Shown here piece by piece: positions 7,066 to 14,511 of a stretch of DNA of 32,656 nt. This DNA is from an uncultured Bacilli bacterium (GTDB taxonomy: Bacteria; Bacillota_I; Bacilli_A; RF39; UBA660). How positions within the stretch are numbered: position 1 is the stretch's first letter; every line of letters begins with the position of its first letter. Under the pieces are notes generated by a model. The model was not told the origin of the DNA, did not search any database, and saw only the letters and a list, made by a program, of their open reading frames with translations. The position numbers were made by a program, and so were the translations under genes. The DNA is taken from positions 1 to 32,656 of the forward strand of contig CANQJD010000012.1 in NCBI GenBank assembly GCA_947624175.1, given 5' to 3'.

Positions 7066-8477
7066 TTTCCCCTCACTTTATTATCACTTAAAATTGGATT
7101 TCGGTGTTTTTCTCCTTGATTATGGAGTTTTAAGATACCATCTTTTTGTTCTTCGAAGTTAATTGGTGCAAAAGGGTAGAGATAGTCTTTTCCTTCACTT
7201 TTCGTATCAGCAAGATTAGTAAGAATTAAAATGATTCCTAAAAATATCCCATAGTAACCAAAGATACTTGAAAGAATTATAACGAGAAATCTATACCAAC
7301 GAATGGAGTTAATGGCTTCAACGGATTGAATCAACAACCCACTTATGGCACTTATAGCAACAACAATTATCATGATTGGGGATACTATCCCCGCATTTAC
7401 AGCTGCATCTCCTAAAACTAAACCACCAAGTATAGAAATCGCAGTTCCCATTGAAGATGGAATTCTAATGTCACTTTCTCTTAAAATTTCAAAAGCAATT
7501 ATCATGAGGATCGCTTCAAGAAAAGCCGGGAAGGGAACAGACATTCTTTGACTTTGGAAACTTAAAAGGAGATTAATTGGCATACTATCTGGATTATGAG
7601 TCGTTATAGCAACATAAAAAGCGGGTAGGAAAATAGCAATTATAAAAGAGATTAATCTTATAATTCTAATAAAAGTTACATTTATAGGTTTTTGGTAATA
7701 ATCATCACTGGTATGAAAAAAATCAATAAAGAAAGTAGGTAAGATTAAAACTTCGGGACTATTATCAACAATTAAAACAACTTTCCCTTCTAAAAGGGCT
7801 GTACTAGCCAGGTCTGGTCTTTCGGTTCCTTTAATAGTTGGAAATAAACTTTTCGAGTCATTTAGATATTTTTTTAAATAATTACTATCAATTATTCCAT
7901 CAAGATTAATCTTTTGAAGTCGTTTATAAGTTTTATTAACTAAATCTTCTTTAACAATTCCTTTTAAATATAAAAGACCAACTTTGGTTTTCGTACTCCT
8001 GCCTAATTCAATCGTTTTTATATGAAGATTTATGTCTTTAATTCTTCTTCTAATAAGACCTAGATTAGTATTATAATGTTCAATGAAAGCATCTTTTGGA
8101 CCTAGAATACTTCTTTCATAAGAAGCTTCAGCAACTCCTCTTGTTAAATCGCGTCTTGTTTCAATTGCTAAAACATTTTTATCATTAATGATAATAATAG
8201 TAAAACCATTTAATAACTTTGATTTTAATTTATCATAATCCGTAATTTCTTCGGTTGTTGTTGCAGGTAAATAATTAAATAAATAATTAGTTAAACTATC
8301 AGTTTCTAAATTATCTAAAATACTTATTCTTTTTAAAATAAAGTTATTAATATCTTCACTGCTAGTAATCGTTTCGATATTAATTGTATTAATTTTATTA
8401 TTTTTAAGTTTAATTTCTTTATAAATATAATCATCAGCACTATTTGATTCTTTTTTTATTTTTTCTATATAATTCAT
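7062..8477 (-). CDS. gerA: Spore germination protein, GerA family
   Basis: This is the A subunit of the nutrient receptor, which forms an oligomeric channel in the spore inner membrane. It has 471 residues, close to the family norm. An N-terminal soluble domain covers about 1-250, with the conserved stretch RRDLTRGVAEASYERSILGP near residues 108-127 and RRRIKD near 143. The membrane half begins near residue 265 and includes PSSMGTAISILGGLVLGDAAV near 355-375. The charged C-terminus is cytoplasmic. It is the first gene of the gerA-gerC-gerB operon. The binding site (GGTGAT) is weak. Expression in the forespore by sigma-G would be expected, but I could not identify a convincing sigma-G promoter upstream. 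Confidence 0.95.
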   Translation of the reverse strand: MNYIEKIKKESNSADDYIYKEIKLKNNKINTINIETITSSEDINNFILKRISILDNLETDSLTNYLFNYLPATTTEEITDYDKLKSKLLNGFTIIIINDKNVLAIETRRDLTRGVAEASYERSILGPKDAFIEHYNTNLGLIRRRIKDINLHIKTIELGRSTKTKVGLLYLKGIVKEDLVNKTYKRLQKINLDGIIDSNYLKKYLNDSKSLFPTIKGTERPDLASTALLEGKVVLIVDNSPEVLILPTFFIDFFHTSDDYYQKPINVTFIRIIRLISFIIAIFLPAFYVAITTHNPDSMPINLLLSFQSQRMSVPFPAFLEAILMIIAFEILRESDIRIPSSMGTAISILGGLVLGDAAVNAGIVSPIMIIVVAISAISGLLIQSVEAINSIRWYRFLVIILSSIFGYYGIFLGIILILTNLADTKSEGKDYLYPFAPINFEEQKDGILKLHNQGEKHRNPILSDNKVRGK

Positions 8478-8563
8478 CTAATCACCATCTATGATTAGTA
8501 TTTTCTTAAATTAACTTTTTATGTTAATTAGATAAAAAAATAAAAAAAATACTTGGTATGAAG

Positions 8564-8601
8564 CCAAATCGCGAAAAAAATTTGTATATTATATATGGAG
8601 G
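8564..8601 (+). repeat. Promoter-like repeat, copy 1, ahead of the Rpn gene
   Basis: CCAAATC (8564-8570) is followed after 14 bases by TATATTATATAT (8585-8596) and GGAGG. The same heptamer, 14-base spacing and dodecamer recur at 9766-9803. The dodecamer could be a -10 region with transcription starting at the hairpin that follows. No standard -35 box stands at 17 bases, so CCAAATC may be a binding site. Confidence 0.6.
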
Positions 8602-8655
8602 ATATAAATAAGATACCAGAAAGTGAGGTGAAATTAAAAGTTTCTTATTTATATC
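8601..8655 (+). other. Long hairpin in the leader of the Rpn gene
   Basis: GATATAAATAAGA (8601-8613) and TCTTATTTATATC (8643-8655) form a perfect 13-bp inverted repeat with a 29-nt loop. No T run follows. It ends five bases before the ribosome binding site of the next gene, so folding could influence translation. Confidence 0.6.
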
Positions 8656-8673
8656 TAACAGAAGGAGGAAAGA

Positions 8674-9714
8674 ATGGAAACAGAATTAGAAGAAAAGAAT
8701 AAAAAGAAAAATAAGGAAGTACATGAAAGAAAAGAAGGAGAAATAATGCCATTAATTTTCGACGAATGTTTTAAGATTATGTTTGCAAATCAATCCCATC
8801 TTGAAACTTTAACCTTTTTAATTTCAAAAGTATTAGGTATAAAATATGAGAAATTAAAAGGTAATATTACATTACAACCAGATAAGTATCCGAAAGCTGA
8901 AATAGGTAAAAAACAAGAAGAAAGAGATTTAGTTGTATCAGTTGCTTCTTTAAATGATACTAAAATAATGATAGAAGTTAATTATAATCCAAATGCTTTT
9001 GATAAACTAGGAGAGTATTTTTTAGATGATAATCAAGGCTATGTTATTAAGTTATTAAGAGACCTTTATTATGCAGCAGCCTTAGTTGGTAATAGTTTAG
9101 ATAGTGGAGAAGGCTATAACAAATTAAGTGCTTTATTCTTGATAGAATTTAATCACTATTTTGTTGATAAAGACCATAAAGAGTTTTTTGAAGAGTATCA
9201 CTTAAGAAACAAATATGGGCATATTTTAACAAAAAAATTCAAAATTATTAACTTAAATGTTGTCGAATGTCGAAATATGTGGTATGATAAAACATATCAA
9301 AACATTGAATATAACGACTATGAAAGAAATTTAATAGCTTTAGGAGCATTAATTTCTATAAATAACCTAGAAGATATAGAAAAATGTTTAAAAGAAGTGG
9401 ACACAACTTTAAAAATCAAAAAATTATTTAAAGAGGTGATAGTTAATATGAATAAGGATGAAGAAAGATGGGGAAGATTTTATAATTTTCAAGATGAACA
9501 AAAGAAAATTAATGATAGTACTCTAGCTTATTCAAAAGAAGAAGGGATTGAAGAAGGAAAAGAGATTGGTCTAATAGAAGGAAGAAAAGAAAGAGAACAA
9601 GAAATGGTTATAAACTTTTATAATCAAGAAGTTCCTATTGAGGTTATTTCTAAAGCAAGTGGTCTATCACAAGAAGAAGTAGAAGAAATAATTAATAATT
9701 CTAAAAACAAGTAA
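8674..9714 (+). CDS. Rpn-family PD-(D/E)XK nuclease / putative transposase
   Basis: The product has 346 residues and resembles the Rpn/PDDEXK_2 family, nucleases linked to recombination and often annotated as transposases. The opening of the core, PLIFDECFKIMF (about 26-37), matches the usual beginning of the family. The catalytic strand pair shows Asp85 and Glu101-x-Asn103, where the family usually has Glu-x-Gln. The C-terminal part has a Glu/Gly-rich helix with repeated EEG(I/K)E and EGRKE units, also typical. Two starts each have a binding site: 8674 after GAAGGAGG, and 8746, which gives Met-Pro-Leu-Ile-Phe, after AGAAGGAG. The longer form is listed. The gene is flanked by two copies of a promoter-like repeat. 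Confidence 0.85.
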   Translation: METELEEKNKKKNKEVHERKEGEIMPLIFDECFKIMFANQSHLETLTFLISKVLGIKYEKLKGNITLQPDKYPKAEIGKKQEERDLVVSVASLNDTKIMIEVNYNPNAFDKLGEYFLDDNQGYVIKLLRDLYYAAALVGNSLDSGEGYNKLSALFLIEFNHYFVDKDHKEFFEEYHLRNKYGHILTKKFKIINLNVVECRNMWYDKTYQNIEYNDYERNLIALGALISINNLEDIEKCLKEVDTTLKIKKLFKEVIVNMNKDEERWGRFYNFQDEQKKINDSTLAYSKEEGIEEGKEIGLIEGRKEREQEMVINFYNQEVPIEVISKASGLSQEEVEEIINNSKNK

Positions 9715-9724
9715 TTAAGAGGCT

Positions 9725-9743
9725 AGAAATAGTTTCTTTTTTT
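9725..9743 (+). terminator. Weak terminator after the Rpn gene
   Basis: AGAAA (9725-9729) pairs with TTTCT (9733-9737) across 3 bases and runs into a T stretch. The stem is short and AT-only apart from one pair, so it is tentative. Confidence 0.35.
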
Positions 9744-9765
9744 GATTTTTTTGAGACTTTTTTGT

Positions 9766-9803
9766 CCAAATCAAAAATTTTCCGTGTATATTATATATAG
9801 AGG
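9766..9803 (+). repeat. Promoter-like repeat, copy 2, without its own coding gene
   Basis: CCAAATC (9766-9772), 14 bases, TATATTATATAT (9787-9798), then AGAGG: the same arrangement as 8564-8601. No coding gene follows before parE at 10049. It instead drives, or once drove, the structured stretch at 9799-9876. TTGTCC (9762-9767) could serve as a -35 box at 19 bases. Confidence 0.6.
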
Positions 9804-9876
9804 GGAAGAGCAATTAATTTAGAGTTATATTTACTACCAAATTCAAATATAAAACTTTTCGCCGCTTTTCCTCTCT
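9799..9876 (+). ncRNA. Candidate structured RNA between the Rpn gene and parE
   Basis: A 13-bp stem pairs 9799-9811 (AGAGGGGAAGAGC) with 9864-9876 (GCTTTTCCTCTCT), including two G-U pairs as RNA. Within it GTTATATTT and AAATATAAAAC can form a second stem. It starts exactly where the promoter-like repeat ends. There is no adjacent T run and no reading frame. It may be a small RNA or the relic of a second Rpn leader. The remainder of the 334-base gap 9715-10048 holds only the parE promoter and leader. Confidence 0.4.
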
Positions 9877-9950
9877 AACTATTATTTGTAAATAAGTAAA
9901 AAATAGTCTAAATTTTAAAAAGTTTGACTGTCAAATAAGTGTTTTTTTAC

Positions 9951-9979
9951 TTGTTTTCTTGAAAAAAATTAGTTATAAT
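9951..9979 (+). promoter_or_regulatory. parE promoter
   Basis: TTGTTT (9951-9956), 17 bases, TATAAT (9974-9979). It gives a leader of about 60 bases to the parE start at 10049. Confidence 0.65.
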
Positions 9980-10000
9980 AATTATGGAAAAAATAAGAAG

Positions 10001-10022
10001 ATAATACTAAATCTAGTATTAT
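10001..10022 (+). other. Hairpin in the parE leader
   Basis: ATAATACTA (10001-10009) and TAGTATTAT (10014-10022) form a perfect 9-bp stem with a 4-nt loop. TTTC follows rather than a long T run, so it is more likely a leader stabiliser or weak attenuator than a full terminator. It ends about a dozen bases before the binding site GGAG. Confidence 0.45.
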
Positions 10023-10048
10023 TTTCATCTACATAGGAGTGATTAAGA

Positions 10049-11959
10049 ATGGCATATGATGAAAGTTCTATAAAAATATTAGAAGGATTAGAAGCAGTAA
10101 GAAAAAGACCTGGTATGTATATTGGGTCTACTGATAAAAGAGGATTACATCATTTAATTTGGGAGATTGTTGATAATTCAATTGATGAAGTAATTAATGG
10201 TTTTGGAGATAGAATTATTATTACAATTCATAAAGATAAAAGTGTTGAAATAGAAGACTTTGGACGGGGAGTTCCAGTTGGAATGCATGCAAGTGGGGTT
10301 TCTACACCTGAAGTTATTTATACAGTTTTACATGCTGGTGGTAAGTTTGAACAATCAGGATATAAAGTTGCTGGTGGTTTGCATGGGGTTGGTGCTTCGG
10401 TTGTTAATGCTTTATCTAGTTGGATGGAAGTAACAATTAAAAAAGATAAAGGCGAATATTTTATTAGATTTAAAGATGGAGGAAAAGTTGATGTTCCTTT
10501 AAAGAAGATAGGAACAACGAATCGAACGGGAACCAAAGTTCGTTTTTTACCAGATGCAAAGATTTTTTCAACGACTAACTTTTCTTTTACAACAATCTGT
10601 GAAAGAATGCAAGAATCAGCTTTTCTTTTAAAAGGTTTAACAATTGATGTTTATGATTTAGAAGATAATAGAGAGGAACATTTTTGTTATCAAGATGGTG
10701 TTAAACAATTTGTTGAATATTTAAATGAAGATAAAAATACTCTTCATAATGTTGCTTATTTTGAAGGGGATAAAGATAAAATTCATATGCAAATTGCTTT
10801 TCAATATACAGATAGTTATAATGAAACGATTGAATCATTTGTTAATAATGTAAAAACTGGTGATGGTGGAACCCATGAAGTTGGATTTAAAACAGCTTTA
10901 ACGAAAGTTTTTAATGATTATGCAAGAAATAATGGGTTCTTAAAAGCAAAGGATAAGAATTTAGAGGGAAGTGACACACGAGAAGGAATCACTGCTATTA
11001 TTAGTTTGCAAGTACCGGAAGCTATTTTACAGTTTGAAGGCCAAACCAAAGGAAAATTAGGAACACCAGTTGCAAGAGTTGCGGTTGAAGCTTTAGTAAC
11101 CGAGAAATTACAATATTTCTTGGAAGAAAATAAAAAAGTTGCAACGGATATCATGGAAAAAATGGTAAGAAGTAAAGTTGCAAGAGAAGCAGCCAGAAAA
11201 GCTAGAGATGAAGCTCGAAATGGAAAAAGTCGCGATAAAAAAGATAAATTATTAAGTGGAAAATTAGCACCAGCTGGAACGAAAAATCCTAAGAAAAACG
11301 AATTATATTTAGTGGAGGGTGATTCAGCCGGAGGTTCTGCTAAAAGTGGACGAGATAGAACTTTCCAAGCTATCTTACCACTTCGAGGAAAAGTATTAAA
11401 TACTGAAAAAACTAGAATGGAAGAATTATATAAAAATGAAGAAATAAATACCATTATTCATACAATTGGAGCCGGAGTTGGTTCGGATTTTGAACCCGAA
11501 GAATCTAACTATGACAAGATAATTATCATGACCGATGCTGATGATGATGGTGCTCATATTCAAATATTATTACTTACATTCTTCTATCGTTATATGCGAG
11601 GATTAATTGAAACTGGTAGACTATTTATAGCTTTACCACCTTTATATAAAATTGATTTTTCAAAAAAGACTTATTATGCTTGGGATGATAATGAGAAAGA
11701 TCAAATTATGAATAGCCAAAAAGTTAAAGCTACTAATGTTCAAAGATATAAAGGTTTAGGTGAAATGAATGCTGAACAGTTATGGGAGACAACGATGAAC
11801 CCTGATACCAGAAGTTTAATTAAAGTAACTATCACGGATGCATTACTAGCTGAAAAACGGGTAAGTGTTTTAATGGGTGATAAAGTTGAACCTCGGAAAG
11901 AATGGATAGAAGAAAATATTGAGTTTTCACTTGAAGATAATTATGTGATAGGGAAGTGA
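10049..11959 (+). CDS. parE: DNA topoisomerase IV subunit B (ParE)
   Basis: This is the ATPase subunit of topoisomerase IV, which decatenates daughter chromosomes. It has 636 residues. The GHKL ATPase domain has Asn43 and Asp46 in VDNSIDEV, Asp70-x-Gly72 in EDFGRG, and GGLHGVGASVVNAL from residue 109. The transducer domain follows. The TOPRIM domain has ELYLVEGDSAGGSAKSGRDR near 417-436 and MTDADDDGAH near 494. It is called ParE rather than GyrB because it matches the Gram-positive ParE pattern: SGKLAPAG-x-x-NP-x-KNELY, GKVLNTEKT and NEEINTIIHTIG. GyrB typically has NVEK and a different stretch there. It overlaps the adjacent parC. Confidence 0.93.
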   Translation: MAYDESSIKILEGLEAVRKRPGMYIGSTDKRGLHHLIWEIVDNSIDEVINGFGDRIIITIHKDKSVEIEDFGRGVPVGMHASGVSTPEVIYTVLHAGGKFEQSGYKVAGGLHGVGASVVNALSSWMEVTIKKDKGEYFIRFKDGGKVDVPLKKIGTTNRTGTKVRFLPDAKIFSTTNFSFTTICERMQESAFLLKGLTIDVYDLEDNREEHFCYQDGVKQFVEYLNEDKNTLHNVAYFEGDKDKIHMQIAFQYTDSYNETIESFVNNVKTGDGGTHEVGFKTALTKVFNDYARNNGFLKAKDKNLEGSDTREGITAIISLQVPEAILQFEGQTKGKLGTPVARVAVEALVTEKLQYFLEENKKVATDIMEKMVRSKVAREAARKARDEARNGKSRDKKDKLLSGKLAPAGTKNPKKNELYLVEGDSAGGSAKSGRDRTFQAILPLRGKVLNTEKTRMEELYKNEEINTIIHTIGAGVGSDFEPEESNYDKIIIMTDADDDGAHIQILLLTFFYRYMRGLIETGRLFIALPPLYKIDFSKKTYYAWDDNEKDQIMNSQKVKATNVQRYKGLGEMNAEQLWETTMNPDTRSLIKVTITDALLAEKRVSVLMGDKVEPRKEWIEENIEFSLEDNYVIGK

Positions 11960-11964
11960 TAGAG

Positions 11965-14478
11965 ATGGACAACGAATTAATTAAAAAAATATACGATAAA
12001 ACCCTTGAAGACATCATGGAGGATAGATTTTCAAGATATGCGAAAGCCATTATTCAAGATAGGGCCATTCCCGATGTAAGAGATGGTTTGAAACCTGTTC
12101 AAAGAAGAATTTTATATGGTATGTATAATGACCATAATACTTATGATAAACCAACCAGAAAAAGTGCTAAAACGGTTGGTAGTATAATGGGTAATTTCCA
12201 TCCACATGGTGACTCTTCTATCTATGATGCCATGGTTAGAATGAGTCAATGGTGGAAACAAAATACTCCTTATATTGAAATGCAAGGTAACAATGGTAGT
12301 ATGGATGGAGATTCAGCTGCTGCCATGCGTTATACGGAAGCAAGACTTTCTAAAATTAGTAATGAACTTTTAAAAGATATTGAAAAAAATACGGTTACTT
12401 GGGCTCCAAACTTTGATGATACAATGATGGAACCAACAGTTTTACCAGCCAAGTTCCCGAACCTTTTAGTAAATGGTTCAACCGGAATTTCAGCCGGATA
12501 TGCAACTAACATTCCACCTCATAATTTAGGAGAAGTAATTGATGCAACCATCAAACGAATTGATAGTCCAAACTGCAGAGAAGAGACAATCTTTGAGATT
12601 ATTAAAGGACCAGATTTTCCAACCGGTGGAATTGCTTCAGGTATTGAAGGTATCCATGAAGCACTTCGAACAGGACGAGGAAAAGTAGTTGTTCGAAGTA
12701 AAGTTGATTATGTTAAAGAAAAAGGCAAGGAACAACTAATTGTTCGGGAAATTCCGTTTGATGTAAATAAAGCCATGCTTGTTAAACGCATGAGTGAATT
12801 AGTTTTAGATAAAAAAATTGATGGTGTTATAGAAATTCGTGATGAATCCGATAGACATGATCCAGTTCGGATTGTTATAGATTTAAAAAAGGGTGCTAAT
12901 AAAGATTTAGTATTAAATTATTTCTATAAAAATAGTGATCTACAAATCAATTATAACTATAATATGGTGGCTATCGTTGATAGATGTCCAATGACTTTAG
13001 GAGTAATTGGTATTCTTGATGCTTATATTAAACACTTTGAAGAAGTAATCACGAGAAGAACGAACTTTGACCTTGAAACAGCTAAAAAAAGAATGCATGT
13101 GGTTGAAGGTATGATTAAAGCCATTTCCATACTTGATGCAGTTATTAAAACTATTCGGGCTAGTAAAAATAAAGCTGATGCGATTTTAAATCTCCAAAAA
13201 GAATATGACTTCACGGAGATTCAAGCTGATTATATTGTAACCTTACAACTTTATCGCTTAACAAATTCGGATATCGAGGATTTTATCAATGAATATAATA
13301 ATTTAAAGAAGATAATTGAAGGCTTAGAAAGTATTCTAGCTTCTAAAGAAAAATTAAAAGATGTTATGAAACAAGAATTAAGAAATATTAAAAAAGAATA
13401 TGGAACGGAAAGAAAAACCATGATTGAAGATGAAGTTTTAGATATTTCAATTGATGAAAAAGCCATGATTCCAAAAGAAGATGTTATTGTTTTAGTAACT
13501 AGGGAAGGCTATATCAAAAGATGTAGTTTGAGATCTTTCTCTCAAACAGATGCTGAACCTGTCTTAAAAGATAATGATTATCCAATTGGAATGTATGAAG
13601 CCAATACACTAGACACTATTTTATTATTTACAAATCTTGGTAATTTCTTATATATTCCAGTTTATACAATTCCTGATATGAAATGGAAAGATTTAGGAAA
13701 ACACGTAAGTAATCTTATTCCTCTTGCAAGTGGTGAAGAAGTTATTAGTTCCCTTTGGGTTACAAATTTTGATACGGATTTAGATATTACTTTAGCAAGT
13801 ATGAATGGTATGATTAAAAGAACGAAGTTAAGTGAATTCAAACTCCTTCGTTATAATAAAGCTGTTAATTGTATGAAACTAAAAGATGATGATAAATTAA
13901 TAACGGCCTTTATTTCAAAATATAATAATATCTTTGTTGCAACCTCAAATGGTTATGGACTTTGGTATGATATAAGTGAAATACCAGTTGTTGGACTTCG
14001 AACTAGTGGAGTTAAATCAATTAACTTAAAAGATGATACAGTTGCAGCAGTTAATAACTTTAATACAGTTGATTATATAAGTCTAATCACGAATAAGAAA
14101 ACAGGTAAGCGAATGAAAATAAGTGAGTTTGAAAAGACATCTCGGGCTAGACGAGGATTGATGATATTAAAAGAAGTTAAAAGTAATCCTTATAGAGTCT
14201 TGAAAACCTTCACAGAACCTAACAATAAACATTTAGTTTTAAGAAGTGATAATGGTCTTGAAGTTATTAAATTAACTGAACTTCCAATTCTAGATAGATA
14301 TTCAACAGGTTCAACGATTACTAAGAATGATTTAACTGATGTAAATGTTGATGTTGAACTTCAAAAGAAAGAAGAAGAGGAAGAAATAGAATTAATTGTT
14401 CCAGATACCAAAGAAAAGCCAAGACCAAACTTAAAAGAAATAGATGAAAAACTTTTAACTATCGATGATTTCTTATAA
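11965..14478 (+). CDS. parC: DNA topoisomerase IV subunit A (ParC)
   Basis: This is the DNA-breaking subunit of topoisomerase IV. Start 11965 (ATG) is chosen because GGGAAG lies 8 bases upstream. A GTG at 11956, overlapping the parE stop, has poor spacing. From 11965 the protein has 837 residues. The quinolone-resistance region reads HPHGDSSIYDAM (79-90), with Ser84-Ser85 and Asp88. The catalytic Tyr is residue 123 in MRYTEARLS. The breakage-reunion core is followed by the beta-propeller C-terminal domain (about 490 on), ending in an acidic Glu-rich tail. The order parE-parC and its sequence resemble B. subtilis ParC more than GyrA. The gene ends in a shared bidirectional terminator. Confidence 0.93.
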   Translation: MDNELIKKIYDKTLEDIMEDRFSRYAKAIIQDRAIPDVRDGLKPVQRRILYGMYNDHNTYDKPTRKSAKTVGSIMGNFHPHGDSSIYDAMVRMSQWWKQNTPYIEMQGNNGSMDGDSAAAMRYTEARLSKISNELLKDIEKNTVTWAPNFDDTMMEPTVLPAKFPNLLVNGSTGISAGYATNIPPHNLGEVIDATIKRIDSPNCREETIFEIIKGPDFPTGGIASGIEGIHEALRTGRGKVVVRSKVDYVKEKGKEQLIVREIPFDVNKAMLVKRMSELVLDKKIDGVIEIRDESDRHDPVRIVIDLKKGANKDLVLNYFYKNSDLQINYNYNMVAIVDRCPMTLGVIGILDAYIKHFEEVITRRTNFDLETAKKRMHVVEGMIKAISILDAVIKTIRASKNKADAILNLQKEYDFTEIQADYIVTLQLYRLTNSDIEDFINEYNNLKKIIEGLESILASKEKLKDVMKQELRNIKKEYGTERKTMIEDEVLDISIDEKAMIPKEDVIVLVTREGYIKRCSLRSFSQTDAEPVLKDNDYPIGMYEANTLDTILLFTNLGNFLYIPVYTIPDMKWKDLGKHVSNLIPLASGEEVISSLWVTNFDTDLDITLASMNGMIKRTKLSEFKLLRYNKAVNCMKLKDDDKLITAFISKYNNIFVATSNGYGLWYDISEIPVVGLRTSGVKSINLKDDTVAAVNNFNTVDYISLITNKKTGKRMKISEFEKTSRARRGLMILKEVKSNPYRVLKTFTEPNNKHLVLRSDNGLEVIKLTELPILDRYSTGSTITKNDLTDVNVDVELQKKEEEEEIELIVPDTKEKPRPNLKEIDEKLLTIDDFL

Positions 14479-14480
14479 TG

Positions 14481-14511
14481 AAAACTGATTCAAATTTTGA
14501 ATCAGTTTTTT
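14481..14511. terminator. Bidirectional terminator between parC and the LTA synthase gene
   Basis: AACTGATTC and GAATCAGTT form a stem, with flanking A and T runs on both sides, so it can work on both strands. The LTA synthase stop codon (14502-14504, minus) lies inside the 3' arm. Confidence 0.85.

Noticed and set aside
7345-7551. Plus-strand open frame inside gerA
   Set aside because: Antisense to the conserved membrane half of GerA; no binding site or recognisable product.
8509-8529. AATTAAC/GTTAATT inverted repeat between gerA and the Rpn gene
   Set aside because: AT-only but for one pair and without a T run, so neither a terminator nor an operator can be argued with confidence.
10918-11454. 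Long open frame on the minus strand inside parE
   Set aside because: It is the mirror of a conserved topoisomerase coding region and has no family resemblance of its own.
10049-14478. gyrB-gyrA instead of parE-parC
   Set aside because: Motifs such as NTEKT, NEEINTIIHTIG and KNELYLVEGDSAGG match Gram-positive ParE, and the A subunit follows ParC in its N-terminal region.
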